DNA from: Zhengitettix transpicula
Lineage: Eukaryota; Arthropoda; Insecta; Orthoptera; Tetrigidae
Length of the DNA: 64,000 bases
Reading direction: 5' to 3'
Assembly (NCBI GenBank): GCA_037074705.1
Contig: CM073590.1
Location: 35,921,895 to 35,985,894 of the forward strand
Positions 10,477 through 21,741 of the stretch are shown here, piece by piece; position 1 is the stretch's first letter, and the number at the start of each line of letters is the position of its first letter. A program made the translations under genes and the position numbers. Under the pieces are notes generated by a model that worked only from the letters and a program-made list of their open reading frames with translations, did no database searches and was not told the origin of the DNA.

Positions 10477-10740
10477 AGTACAATTTTCAGAGCCATAGAA
10501 TGCGGCCTGTTCATTAGAGTTAGAGCTGAGGTAAAGAGACCGCCTCTTTTAGAAAGTGTTTACCTTGGAGAGATGGTAATGTCCACATACCGGGCGGGAG
10601 AGTTCAACGTGACTCTTTATCGGTTCCTGCAGCCGAATACGACTGACCTTGTGTTCAACTTTCTCCATGAAATAAAACAAGAGGTATTTGTTCAGGGCGC
10701 GGAGCTCTGGACTTTCACCTGTGAGAAATGGGTTCTCTGA
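10477..10740. other. Unrecognised segment open on both strands, possible exon
   Basis: A plus frame is open from 10477 to a TGA at 10738-10740 (about 87 codons) and reads as a varied protein sequence, including ESVYLGEMVMSTYRAGEF and FNFLHEIKQEVF. ACAATTTTCAG immediately before 10491 resembles a splice acceptor. GAG|GTAAAG near 10528 and GAG|GTATTT near 10681 resemble donors. The minus strand is also open for about 66 codons, with segments such as NKYLLFYFMEKVEHKV. Base composition is clearly more GC-rich than the flanks and the segment is single-copy here. I recognise neither protein, and the strand cannot be decided from sequence alone. Confidence 0.35.
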
Positions 10741-11589
10741 AAAGGATCTTCTCTAACTCATCGTGCATCTGTTTTGCACTGGCCTTAAATATTTTCCTAC
10801 TTTCGCCGTTAAGAGTAGTTTAAACGACATGTTACTGTAAATCAATACCATATTTCTTCCACATACAGACGACATTCAGAAACATTAACGTTTAATATGA
10901 CTAAGGTTACGTTTCAGCTATTTTGAATTTATTAGTCCTGTTTTCGATTCATAGAGTTTCGAATGATGAGTGTTGGTACTTCAACAAACAACCTGACACA
11001 CATTTAACAAGATATATGTCTTTCAGCCAGCCATAATAATACTGCGTAATCTTAGGAGACAAGTGAACAAAATTAATAATGACGCCAATTAATTCGTAGC
11101 TGGAGTACATCCTTAAATTTTCGTTACACATGCAAAACTCGCACTGTGAGGTTTCTCTTCTTATTTCATTATTAAAAATATCCCATTTGTTTTCAGATAA
11201 TGATCCTTATTGAATTGAAACCCGTGTTTAAAAGCTGTACCATAATAAATGGCTTAATCACATTGTATACGCATTGTAATAAAAATGCAATTTAAAAATA
11301 ATTGAAAGTTCATAACTATTGTTAAAAATTATTAATAAATTTAACTCTGTTCTCTATTTTATATTGCCTCACAACATGAGCTGTGTTGTGAAAATACTTG
11401 GAAACGGCTTAAAATATGTATTTGTAATTGGCAGTTACAATATATTTAAACACCACATTTGACATTAGTCCTTGTCAGTTAAAAATGGATTAATTACGAA
11501 AATAGAAGATGAAATGAAGCTCAGCCATATAGGTCATTCTTCTGATCTTTTGTTCTCCAATTAATTCATTGTAGATTTTATCAATTTAC
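10741..11589. other. AT-rich stretch, nothing recognised
   Basis: No coding, RNA or repeat signal is seen beyond short random ORFs. Confidence 0.4.
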
Positions 11590-11735
11590 ACGTAATATCC
11601 TAAATTTAGGCCGTGAAGAGTGTGATATAATAAATTGTAGGTGAGACTGTGCTCAGGCATACGCAATGGATACAGAAGCCTCGTACCTGAATAGCTCCAA
11701 TAGGAGAGTGTCCGCGTACTAAGTTAGATTTACGG
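11590..11735 (+). repeat. Family S fragment
   Basis: Blocks AATTTAGGCCGTGAAGAG and AGCCTCGTACCTGAATAG line up in order with TAGAATTAGGCCATGAAG and ATGTCGTACCTGATCTGG at 12885-12975. The tRNA-like head found in the other two copies is missing here. Confidence 0.5.
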
Positions 11736-12750
11736 TCTGGTCTAGATTTTCCACTTTGATCCTTTTAAAGATATTAAGTTAAATGGAAGTAATTTTCTTA
11801 GGTATTCTGTTCTCACCCATCCTCATTACATGTCCAAACCATGCAATTCTTCTACTCTTCACGTACCTTAAGATAGTTCCTTGATTAATCAGATTGTCCA
11901 GTTCATTAGAATCCTGTAGCTACCATCATTATTCTTTTTAGGGCCGTATATCCTTCTCAAGATTCGTCGCTCAAAAGTACGTAATAATTGTATTATTTTA
12001 TATTGTTTATATATTTGCTTTCAAACTGCCACCGAGATCGATCTCACCCGCAGCAAGTAATTTGCATAAAAAAGATCTCCGTTTAAAATTAGAATAAAGT
12101 TAACAAATTTATTCTTAGCTATTCCTCTTAGTATCAATACAGAGCTTTTATGAATAATGCAGTATGAACGGTCACTTAAAGCGTATTTTATTTTATTTAT
12201 AAGTGAAGGAATGATATTTTCAGTACAGTGATATTTTATTTTGTAATTTAGGTGAAAGAGTAAGTTTGAGAAATTGAAGTATGGGTATTTTGCCGGGTAT
12301 TCCACAGCTAGCTAGAGATATGAGCAAAGGCAACGAATTTATCCAACATCAACAAAACTGGTTGTTTTGGGACTTTTTTCCCGATCAGCCTGCAGCTCAC
12401 CCGCTCTAGCAAGATGTTAGCGACCCCATGATGGTAATTTCAAAGAAATGATGACGTCATATTAACCGGGATTTCTCATTAGTCTTCTAAAAGAAGAGCC
12501 AAAGAGATTCAAATAGAGACGAGTCACGAGATATATGTTTCTATTATTATTATATATGATTCTATAGAAATATAGAGATATGAGAGATTTCGACGAAATT
12601 TAGGAAATGAGACCAACCTCATGTCATGTCATTTGACATTACTTTCATTCATTGCTTACTCATAGAAAATATAACTTCACTATATACATAAATGAAATAG
12701 CACTTATGAAGAAAATATTCGAATTCTATGAATATATAGTAAAATTATAT
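11736..12750. other. Unassigned AT-rich sequence
   Basis: A 94-codon minus-strand ORF at 12021-12305 has low-complexity, AT-driven composition and no motif. No repeats shared with the rest of the window were seen. Confidence 0.4.
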
Positions 12751-12754
12751 TGAT

Positions 12755-13065
12755 TTATTTAGCCCTCCATGCATCTTAACATGGCCTTGCGGCCTGATGC
12801 TTGGTTAAGCTTTCCTTATTATTGAGTTAAAACTTACAAAACCTCGATCAATTTACAAAATATGTTCCTTTTTGATTAGGTCCTAGAATTAGGCCATGAA
12901 GTAATTGTGACTTGTAAATTGTACTTGAGCTGAATTTAGGTCTAATGGATGAAGGAATGTCGTACCTGATCTGGAGCGTCTACAGGGATAGCATAGGGGT
13001 AGAGTGGTAAAGCGTTCGCCCGGTAAGCGGGAGGTCCTGGGTGCGATTCCTCGTCTGGATCTCAC
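12755..13065 (+). repeat. Family S repeat with tRNA-like segment
   Basis: It contains ACATGGCCTTGCGGCCTGAT, then TCCTAGAATTAGGCCATGAA, ATTTAGGTCTAATGGATGAA and a tRNA-like part at about 12990-13060: GGGTAGAGTGGTAAAGCG (A-box-like), TTCGCCCGGTAAGCGGGAGG (anticodon-arm-like) and GGGTGCGATTCC (B-box-like). The tRNA-like part lies at the 3' side of the repeat, the reverse of most tRNA-derived SINEs, so orientation and class are uncertain. Confidence 0.55.
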
Positions 13066-13221
13066 GCTTAAATAAATAAAATTTCATTCACCATATTGGA
13101 AAAAAGAGATAAAAGTTATTTAATTTATGTTAATTTATGAAAAATCGATAAAAACATCTGCGATAATGGGGTTTTCTATTCTAGAAGGCCCATAACATTG
13201 TAAATTGTCTGACATAATTAC

Positions 13222-13372
13222 ACATCTTTTGAGTTTTGTCAACTGACGAGTGCAGTTGTGTCGCTCTAAGCTCTTCTTCGCACCTGAGGAAAGGGACAAG
13301 GATACCAGTAATTTTGTGTGGTATTTATATTACCACTTTTTTGTCTGAATTGTGTCTCTTTCTTATTAATAA
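13222..13372 (+). mobile_element. Penelope-like element terminal segment, degenerate
   Basis: Plus orientation: GTCAACTGACGAGTGCAGTT, GTCGCTCTAAGC, TTCGCACCTGAGGAAAGGGA, then GTGTGGTATTTATATT. The hammerhead core CTGAGGA is intact, but GAAAC has become GTAAT and the minimal stem III is lost, so this copy should be inactive. Confidence 0.7.
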
Positions 13373-13680
13373 CTACACATTCGTAACATATTCGGTACTT
13401 CATTTTGCCAAGTCCAATGCCATAAATCAGTAGGATTTATTCACAGTTTTCACACAAAAAAAACATGGAAAAATTATTATATGTTTTAGAGCAACATTTT
13501 AATGCAAGTTAACTGCAAAAAATTATTAAATCACATATATACTGGTTATATATTACAAATGTCCCCTCGTCTAGTGTCCAGAAGTAACTTGCTTTTAAAT
13601 AAAAAGTTCTCTGGTTTCCACCCGGGTCAAACCACATATATCATATATATACATATACATATATATATATGTATATATAT
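13373..13680. other. AT-rich flank ending in (AT)n and ATAC repeats
   Basis: CTGGTTTCCACCCGGGTCAA at 13611-13630 is the reverse complement (imperfect) of TTTGACCCGGATGGAAACTC at 15001-15020, so an older inverted pair flanks the LTR inserted at 13681. The segment 13640-13680 is simple ATAC/AT repeat and was the LTR target. Confidence 0.5.
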
Positions 13681-14903
13681 TGTAATAAATATTAATTAGC
13701 CTTTAATTAAATATGATTTTTGATGAATTCGAGCCCCACATATTACAAATATGTAATAAATAACAGGTGAGCTTTAATTGGGTGTTTATTAATTTAATTT
13801 GCCCTTCGTTGTGGTAACCAAAATGTAATAATCAAATAATAGAAGTTTTAATTAATTTAATGACTTTGAAGAATTTACCTCACGTGAAGCGCCATTTAGG
13901 TTATAATTAAATGGAAGGCTTTTTATTAAATGAAAAGATCTAAATTAACATACAAAATATTTATTTATTTTGTAGCAACAATAGATGATTACAAACACAA
14001 AATTTGAGATCTCATTATCTCAGGGCCTCTACTGGGTTTGATAATGGACACAACATATTTATTTTAAAATCTTATTAACAAACCGTTCACATTTACCTAA
14101 CAATATGTCAATAGAAAGAAATTAAAAAGAAAAGAAATTAACTTTGTTTGACAATTAAAAGAGAACGAAATCTGACTCTATCCTTTAATTACGTTTACAA
14201 TTAATCATTAGTTTTTGTTTTGTTACTTACATCTGTCCAGCTGGTACCAGCATTCTTTTTGGTTTCGCAAGTACACTATTGAAAAATTATACACTGATTC
14301 TAAAAGTCGACCCACAGATTTTACACTATTGAAGTCAAAATTGATAGGCTCACAAGAACTCGGACGATCCTCCTGAATGTCAGCTATCTGATGTCTGCTT
14401 GCCTTCCTTGGCTGGCTATAGACGTAAACTCTCTTAGACTTTCCTGGCTGGCTGTATACGTAAAAACTGCTCGCTTTCTTCCCTGGCTGGCTATAGACGT
14501 AAAAACTGCTTTTACTTAGCGATATTTACGAGGTAATACTTCCGTGAATGTTTTTACTTTGTCTTAAATTCACAACTTTGTTTAATAATACATTAATGAC
14601 GGCTAGTCTCTGCTCTAGTATTATTCGTTCTGTCCTCTGAAATGTCCCGCCACTAATCCTAACAATCTTTCTCCGCTAACTCACAGTTATATTACTTGTT
14701 CTGCTCCTCACGATGTTTTTCCGCAAACTGACTCCTAGTTCTCCCGAGTTATAGCGTGCATACGCCATTTTTGACTTTTCGACAAAGCAAAGTGAGCTTG
14801 CTTCTCTCATTGTTGCTTTGTTCGATCAGACCGCATAATGGATTCATCAAACAATTCAAATTTTAACTCCTAACAATTCATGACCTAATTAATTGGCATT
14901 ACA
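13681..14903 (-). mobile_element. Solo LTR (ATAT-targeting retrotransposon family L)
   Basis: The minus-strand copy begins TGTAATGCCAATTAATTAGG (14903 leftward) and ends ATTTATTACA at 13681, so it has TG...CA termini. Both flanks read ATAT (13677-13680 and 14904-14907), a 4-bp TSD in a TA-rich target. The inside shares GGTACCAGCTGG, GATGTAAGTAAC, AGAGTCAGATTTCGTTCTC and CAAACCCAGTAGAGGCCC with the other LTRs. Three tandem CTGGCTGGCTATAGACGTAA units are at about 14400-14510. No internal retroviral ORF lies beside it. A 60-bp near-duplication at the left end (13738-13765) repeats the terminal sequence. Confidence 0.82.
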
Positions 14904-16149
14904 ATATGTATATATATTACCGATTTTGAGGGTTCTGTGTCTTCGCCTAGAAGGTGACGACACTACAGAGGATCGCCGAAACGTCATGCAATAATCGCTG
15001 TTTGACCCGGATGGAAACTCTAAAACGTTTTCTTTAGCTGATTCATCGAGAAAGCTTTGAACTAAATAATATAATTTGTTAAATATTTAGAGTTATCAAG
15101 AGACTGAAATAACAGTTTCGATACTAAACTCATTTATTATTGGTTGTTGCGGTAATGAAATATATTTTTTAAATCGAACGTTCGTATCTTAGTTTATCAA
15201 CAAAGCTTAATTTAGAGGCTATCCTATTGCCCGTTACAGCAAGATCAGAAGTAAAGTTACACAATAGAATAATTAATCTCTGTGCAGTTGTAATTGGAGA
15301 TATCAGTGTCGATGGGCGAGTGAGAACCTCGACACTTTGATTAGGAATAACGAATGTATCAGTGATCCGACGTTCGCCTAGGGAATGCCAACATTGCGAT
15401 AATTACGACCTAATTGGGAAACAACCCTTCAGCCTGTAACTCACACTGCAGAGAGGAAATTTTTAACGTGCTTCATTTTGTAGCCGCTGAAATTATGCAA
15501 GTCCACCGAGTGTGCTGATCAATTATTGACTGAGCTTACTTTCGTTGATTGCCGAGTTACAAAAGTTAATATAACGGGCCCCATATACATGGAATATTTC
15601 AATCACCAGCAAGCTTACTACTAATTAATATTAATTAAATTCCATCAGAATATGATGCAAAAGTTATGGAAATCGTGACTGTTAATTACCATATTACTAC
15701 CGAATGTTTTTAAGTGCCATTGTGTAGTGACTGAGATATACCTTATTAAAAGAACTCGCTCTTATAGATATATAAATCTTTAATGATGTTTTACTACTCC
15801 TCAAGTTCTATTTGACAGATTTTCTAAAAATTAAATTCTGGTGTTTCCTATTTTTCTTTATTTTTCTCCTCCTTGAGCAGTATCAGTTATTTTATTGCTT
15901 CACAATAGTGAATATTTCTATTTTTTAATGCAATTCTTGGTTTTCATATCTCTATTAGTGCTGAAAAGAAGATTAGACACGTTTCAGAAGTTTTCTTAAG
16001 TAGTTGAATCCAGTACATTGAAATATGCTGAATGGTCATGGAATAATTTTTTTTAATGAAATGCTTTGAAAAAATTCAGAAGTTTAGTTTTTTTACGTAA
16101 GAAACCAATTAAAACCAGTTGTTAGTAATAAATAAAAGCTCCCAGCTCA
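14904..16149. other. Unassigned sequence
   Basis: Near 14945-15010 CGCCTAGAAGGTGACGAC and GATCGCCGAAACGTCATG resemble the tail region of PLE termini but lack a hammerhead core. Elsewhere there is no recognisable coding, RNA or repeated sequence. Confidence 0.4.
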
Positions 16150-16225
16150 TGTCGTAAGGGTTTAATATTATACACTAGAAACATCAGGAGACACACTATC
16201 AATTTCAATGACCTCTAAAATATAT
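16150..16225 (-). mobile_element. Old Helitron unit, left half (split by LTR)
   Basis: TAATATTATACACTAGAAAC and ACACACTATCAATTTCAATG followed by ACCTCTAAAATAT align with the ATTATATTCAG.., CACTATCAATATCTTTGACC and CCTAAAAATATT order of the 281-bp Helitron unit in the 26-43 kb array. The other half continues at 17123 across the inserted LTR. Confidence 0.65.
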
Positions 16226-17122
16226 TGTAATGATTAGATAACAGTGATCTATTTAAATAGTCCCACGTTGTCGAAGCCAAAATGTAATGAATAAAAACGA
16301 AAGTGTTTATTAATTAACAAACAAATTTTTATTGAATTCTTTAAACAATTAATTTTTAGTTTTAACAAATTGATAATTCGTTCTGGAACAGTTTATTTTA
16401 TTTTAACAGGAAGTATCAAGAAATAAGTAGTACTTTAAACTTTACGATACCATTTATGAAATTTAATAGAAATCTATAACATTTTCTCTGAGGTTAAATA
16501 CATTTAAAGTTTCAATGTTTAGAAATTTAATAACTCTTCTCTCAGGGCCGTTTACCTGGGCTTGATAAGTAAAGAACAATCATAGAATTTATAAATTAAG
16601 AAATTAACAATCAAATCCAAAATGAGACGAACGCAATCTGACGAATACCTTTAACTATCGTTTACAAACTTAATTAACTTGTTTTGTACTTACAAAATGT
16701 TCGCTTGGTACCAGACTTAGTTTCCTCGGCTCGGGCACACAATTAAAACGAAAAAGACCAAGAATCACTGACTCTACACTTGATTGTCAAACACACGGTC
16801 GTAGGAATCTTAATGTGGCGCTAAATATTTGATTAATCATTGCAGTTTTTTACAAAGTATCTTGCTGTCCAAACTTTATACTTGGATTTAAAAACTTGTA
16901 ACTTTCTCGGTTGAATTTTATACGCTGTGAGTTCTCCCCAATTTTTCCTTCTGCTCCATACTACAATATCAGTCAGACTCCCTTCCTCTCCCGACTACAA
17001 TTCAAGACAGACTGTTTCAGAATAAACCTTGGCGGCCTAACGACACATTGTTGTCTTTGAAGAATTGGTACCGCTAACAATCCAATTATTAAAATCATTA
17101 CTGGCCTCTAATTAGTATTACA
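16226..17122 (-). mobile_element. Solo LTR, family L, nested in a Helitron remnant
   Basis: On the minus strand it starts TGTAATACTAATTAG (17122 leftward) and ends CTAATCATTACA at 16226. The flanks are ATAT (left) and AAAT (right), a TSD with one mismatch. Internal landmarks match other copies: GGTACCAAGCG, TTGTAAGTAC (splice-donor-like) and AATCTGACGAATACC-type sequence, the reverse complement of the shared TCAGATT block. At 897 bp it is the shortest complete copy. Flanking Helitron unit halves prove it is a discrete insertion. Confidence 0.82.
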
Positions 17123-17310
17123 AAATATTCGGGCGTTTTCCCTTTTTTAAAAAAGTTATCCCCCTGTCCATCTCCTCCACAGTGTTTGTTCCCTGATCGT
17201 AAAGAACATGTGACAAAATTTGGTTGAAAATGCTCCATGGATTTAAATTTCCACGCGGAACATACACACAAACATACAAACAAGGGAGCAGATCCATTTT
17301 TATTTGATGA
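17123..17310 (-). mobile_element. Old Helitron unit, right half with 5'-terminal microsatellite
   Basis: ACAGTGTTTGTTCCCTGATC, GTAAAGAACATGTGACAAAA and TTTGGTTGAAAATGCTCC match the array unit (ACAGTGTTTGTTTCCTGGTC, GTAAAGAACACGTGTACGAA, TTTGGTGAAATTTGCTC), followed by an ACATACACACAAACATACAA tract like the Helitron 5' end. It is more diverged than the 26-43 kb copies, so it is older. Confidence 0.75.
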
Positions 17311-17689
17311 AGATTCTGAATAAGTCTGCATAACTTAGGAAATCATTAAGCAATTTCCAGATAAAAACATTTCTTTGCATGAGTAATCGGCTAACTGGGC
17401 TTCAGTTACTTCCTGCTGCTGACACTTCCGGTGAACAAATCAATTGTATGTAATCATTTAACGTAAAAAGAGATATAACTAAAGGGATTCAGTCAGTGCA
17501 TTGGTAATTTGTTAAAAAGTAGGAGACGCTAAAATAATCATTTCTATCAATCTAACGGTGTGCTTTCTGAGCACGGAACTGGCAGATACTTGTTTTGAGT
17601 GTAGATAATTCAAACTGCTCAGTGATTTTTAAAAAAACAATATTTCAAAATAATTGTAATGCATTTATGAATGAATATCGCAGACATAA
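17311..17689. other. Unassigned AT-rich sequence
   Basis: Nothing recognised. Short ORFs at its right edge are shared with the adjoining family P copy. Confidence 0.4.
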
Positions 17690-18026
17690 GACTTGTCCGC
17701 TGTTCATATTGGAACAGTCGGCCAGCTGTCTGATAAACTGGTCGAGGCACGGAGAAGGAAATGCTGTATTCCCACAGAAAACCCCTCTCCCGCAATCGGA
17801 AGGACGTGGGACAAGTACCCAATGCCCGATCTACCTGATACAGGTTTTCTAGGGTTTGTCCTGGTTCAGTTTTAGGCGAATGCCGGGTAGTATCCTTAAA
17901 CTACAGTCCGGGGGCCCTAGTTAACCCTTGGCTACCTTCCTGTACCCTTTTAAATCCCTTCCTATGCTATTAAAGGGGAGCTGCCACCACGTGGATTACC
18001 CTAATGAAGCCTGCTACTCTAAAAAA
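17690..18026 (+). repeat. Family P repeat, 5'-truncated copy
   Basis: It begins within the body at TTGTCCGCTGTTCATATTGG and ends with TAGCATTAAA-type sequence, AAGCCTGCTACTCT and A6 at 18021-18026. The region of CCGGGTAGTATCCTTAAACT marks the conserved BamHI-like block. It is truncated at nearly the same place as the 1440 copy. Confidence 0.85.
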
Positions 18027-19242
18027 TATTAATGTAAGATATTTTTTTATAACAAAGTTATTTCATCGCAATGGAACTCATATTCATACTAAAATATTTA
18101 TGTATCATTTGAAGTTGAATAGCTTCCATTTCGTGTATGGAATGCAATATAAAGCCATCGCTTTATTTGTAGACCAATTAGTATAAGAAACATGGACAGT
18201 AAGTTTAAAATTTTCAAATTTTCTCAGTTGAACGGCGTAAATGAATAAAGTTTTGTGTATTCTTTTAAAAAAGTTTATAACTTTCAAGATTTAACTTAAA
18301 ATTACTCAGTCCAAGCAAAAGGAAGCGTTAGTTTTTAACTGCCATTTTGAGTACGTATTATTTTTGTTGTTATTTGAATTAGACGTAAACAGTTACACCA
18401 TTCAGCTAATTTTTATTCTTTTGGTCAATCCTTTATACGAAACATAAGAATGCTCTGTCGATGATGTATGCTTCGTTAAATAATTTATTCTCAAAGGATG
18501 TACTGTGGGAAAAATTCCGCTCCTCTATGTTGCGGAACATTTATCCAGATTGACGTGTAAAACAGCAACGAATGGCTTATATTTGTATACACTACGAAAA
18601 ACATTGGACAAAGTTGCGAATAAAGTCCTATAGCAAGTGGTCTCTTAAAAGCTTATTGTTCTTCAAATATTTCCGCTGCCGAGAACGTTAACGAATACAA
18701 TTAAGCGTAAACTATGTGGGGGAGAAAGTTGGTTCATTGTGATTCTGAGGGTAATGGAAAAGTGACGGTGCTTCAGGAATGAGTGTTATGCTTGCGAGGG
18801 CTCGCCCTCCAGCCTCGGAAACTTTCCGCACAACAATCCTTGCGGCTTTCCCATGGTTCCCCACGAGTTTCCGGGGCTCGCGTGAAAAATAACCTGAATA
18901 TTTACACATTTCGTGGTCAGACTCTAACGAGGGGAAAGGATAACGTGAGTTTTCTAACAAAGGAAATATACAATTCAAAATGCAGGAGAAACATTGATTA
19001 AAAATAACGCTAAAAATACCTGAACAATTAGTTTCGTGATTTGTGAGAGAAAAAAAAATTATGTATGGGAAAATTATAAAAATTTTAGTCATTCAGAAAT
19101 TTAAGAATATAAAATAAAGACGTAGGGTTCTATAATCCAATAAACTTATACTATCTTGTAGTAGTGTTGGTGTTGGAGATTATAATTTGTTAATTACCCT
19201 CAATTGGAAGCCTTAAATGTAAAAATAAATGCTTGAGGGCCA
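18027..19242. other. Unassigned sequence with a GC-rich single-copy patch
   Basis: A patch at about 18720-18960 is GC-rich in an AT-rich context and lies inside a 126-codon minus-strand ORF (18712-19092). The GC-rich part encodes LVGNHGKAARIVVRKV and similar, but the start of that ORF is AT-driven and I recognise no domain. It may be an exon or conserved non-coding element. Confidence 0.4.
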
Positions 19243-19470
19243 ATCCGCCATCGTAAGGGCGTGGGACAAGTACCAAGAAGCCGGCCTTCCTCAGCAAGTT
19301 TTCTAGTGTTCGTCCTGCATCATCTCTTTTAGACGGGTAGGATCCTTAAACAACATCCCACCACTCTACTCTTCCGCACCCCCCCCCCATTTTAAACCCC
19401 TTCATATGATATTAAAGGAGAGTTTCCACCCCGTGGATTACCCTCATGTAGCCTGTTACTCTACAAAAGG
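19243..19470 (+). repeat. Family P repeat, diverged fragment
   Basis: GGGCGTGGGACAAGTACCAA, TAGGATCCTTAAACAAC, CTTCATATGATATTAAAGG and ATGTAGCCTGTTACTCT keep family order, but spacing and identity are reduced, marking an older copy. The tail is only ACAAAA. Confidence 0.75.
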
Positions 19471-20479
19471 GAGCTAGAAACTGTTAATTTATTGTGTTAC
19501 CTACATAAAAACACAAAAAACATATTTAAGTATTCGTTAAATTTACAAATAAGAAAAAAAATTAATTCAAGCAACCGTGAAAATCTATTGAATTTACCAG
19601 GGTATTTCTGAGCCTCAATTTAAATTAGTTTCTTCGAAAGTTCTTGTCATCAACACCTCACAACTACACTTGTGTCCTTCGACGATATAAATTATGAACA
19701 CCTGTAGTTGGAACTCCTGGGATTGCTGTTCTCGGAAAGCAGACCTAGACGTGATACATCCGTGCGTAGATTAACTTCCGAACAATTCGGTCTATTAAAA
19801 CTCCTCCACTGTCGACACATCCACTCGCTCCGAAGTATATATTAAATTACTCTGACCTTTACACATCTAAGCCATCAATGCCATCTACGCCTCAACATAT
19901 TCACACAGCAAAAAAATCCTCACTACAAAACTGTTCTTTCTTCTTGTCTGCAGCCTTTTTTTGAAACCGCGGCCGTTTCACATAACACCTCAATTTAAAC
20001 TTCCTCCATCATCTAATTATGGTTTTAATTCATTTGTGCCTTCCTCATCATTCTCCCAATATATATGAGCAATTTTTTTAACCAAATTAGCCAGCTAGGT
20101 AGTCTTTGTTTGATGTAAATCCTGCAGTGTACATAGGCGGAATAAATTAATTGTTGTTATATTTTAGTATTTTATTTTACGTAAAAATTGTGATCAATGT
20201 ATATCATCGAGTCCGGACTGTCCAGATCAATGCTCGGACTCAGGTATTGAATGAAAAGCAAACAGCCATCAGCGAGATTCCTTTAAAGAAATTAAAGATG
20301 GGCAAGAAGGCACAAAGAAATTAAAAACATCTAACAAAGCAAATCTCTGGTCCCAATCGTTTAGCACGTTTGACGCCAACTTGGCGCCGTGAAGACGTGA
20401 GTTTCTAGGAACTTGAAAATAACTATGTAATCCTATAAGAGGTGTCGTTAACAAGAATACTGATATTTGCGGGTACACA
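19471..20479. other. Unassigned sequence
   Basis: No recognisable coding or repeat sequence. Several short ORFs without motifs are present. Confidence 0.4.
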
Positions 20480-21140
20480 TATCAGATTCTAATTGGCACG
20501 GATTTCAAGATCAAGTGGGTTTCAGATCTGTGTGGATGATCTGCAGAGCAGGAAGGAAGTTAGTTATTCAGGACATATGAAGGTGTTCAAGAGTCATGAT
20601 GAATGTTTCACAGCAATAAAACCGAGTTTTTGCATCGATTGCACAGTATGAACTGAAAGTGGCGAATCAACTCCAAAGAGGTGCTGGTGCCGAACGATTA
20701 TTGGGATGCGTGTGAAATAATTTCCATTGATTAGCCACAAAAATAAGTAAACAATAAACTGCGAGTATTATGAAAAATTATTGCATCATTCGATTGAGAA
20801 AATCAAGAAAAATAGTCACATTTGGCGAAAAATAATCTGTTGTTTCATCACAATGCACCCGTTCACACGTTCATTATCACGATGACCAAAATTATTGACT
20901 ATAAATTCGAATTGCTCCTTACGCATCCTATTCGCCAGGTATAGCTACCTCGGAATATTTTCTCTTTCTAAAGTTAAAGGAATTTCTCGGTGGTGAAACA
21001 TTTCCCAACAATGAAGATGTGGAGTGTGTGGATGACGACTGTATCGAAGCTGTAGAACAACTCTGGAAAAAGTGTATCGACATAAAGGAGACTATGTTCA
21101 GAAATATATATAGTTTCCCGAATTTTTTGATACGTCGGGT
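20480..21140 (+). pseudogene. Mariner transposase pseudogene (C-terminal catalytic half)
   Basis: Scattered plus-strand frames give mariner landmarks in the right order: TINCEYYEKLL near 20755, IEKIKKNSHIW, FHHNAPVH at 20844-20867, TKIIDYKFELL, SYSPGIATSEYFLF near 20928-20970, LKLKEFLGG, FPNNEDV and IEAVEQLWKKCID. In active mariners the second and third catalytic aspartates sit in HHDNA and YSPDLAP. Here the first D is deleted (HHNA) and the second is G. Frameshifts and stops lie between blocks. The N-terminal DNA-binding half and the inverted terminal repeats were not found. Confidence 0.85.
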
Positions 21141-21224
21141 ATTTCCGGGACTACTTATGTACATTATATAGGTCACGCACTTAGTACTTGTTCCACTCCT
21201 TACCGAAGACTCGAGTGTTGTTTA

Positions 21225-21690
21225 AATCATCCCGTAACCATGCCTTATACCAGGTTGTGCGGAAATTGGCCGACTGTTCCAATGTAAACAGCGTACAAGT
21301 CTTGCCTTTTGGTCACAAACTTCGACCCCGGAATATACTCATCTCAAAACGGACCTAAGAGTCTTGGCTTATTGGAATCAAAATTCAAAAGCAGAGAGAG
21401 AAGAAAGCACCCTGCAGGTGGACCATATAATTACTGTTATGTAATGTATTCTAACGGTTACTTTCTGGTCTCAAGATACAGGTGAGTGTGTGTGTGTAGT
21501 TGGTGTAAACCATGGTCGGGTCACTGCCCTCTTATAGCATAGGAAAGTGAATGAATGGACTGATACGGAAAGGGTTAACCAGGGATCATACCCGGCAGTT
21601 CACCTAAATATCATACATGCCATAGAAAACCTGCAACAGGTAGGTCGAACATTTGGCGCTTCTCCACGCCCTTCCTATGACGGGAGTGAG
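21225..21690 (-). repeat. Family P, two diverged fragments in permuted order
   Basis: 21240-21415 matches the 5' half of the repeat (GGCCGACTGTTCCAATG, CCCCGGAATATACTCATCTC, AGAGAGAGAAGAAAGC), while 21535-21690 matches the 3' half (CTTATAGCATAGGAAAG, CATACCCGGCAGTTCACC, ACGCCCTTCCTATGACGGGA). On the minus strand the order of halves is the reverse of an intact copy, as expected if two tandem copies lost their outer halves. Confidence 0.7.
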
Positions 21691-21741
21691 GAGAGAACAT
21701 ATCAAAAATATTAAAGCATGCACTTGCGTTAGTGGCGGATG

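Noticed and set aside
12985..13065. Functional tRNA gene
   Set aside because: A/B-box resemblance exists but the cloverleaf arms do not pair properly, and related copies show it belongs to a dispersed repeat.
13681..17122. The two minus-strand LTRs as the ends of one full retrotransposon
   Set aside because: Only 1.3 kb separates them, each has its own ATAT-type flanks, and the right one is nested in a Helitron remnant.
18712..19092. 126-codon minus-strand ORF as a gene
   Set aside because: The N-terminal half is AT-driven and hydrophobic by composition, and the GC-rich half has no motif. No homolog was recognised. Kept only as an unassigned patch.
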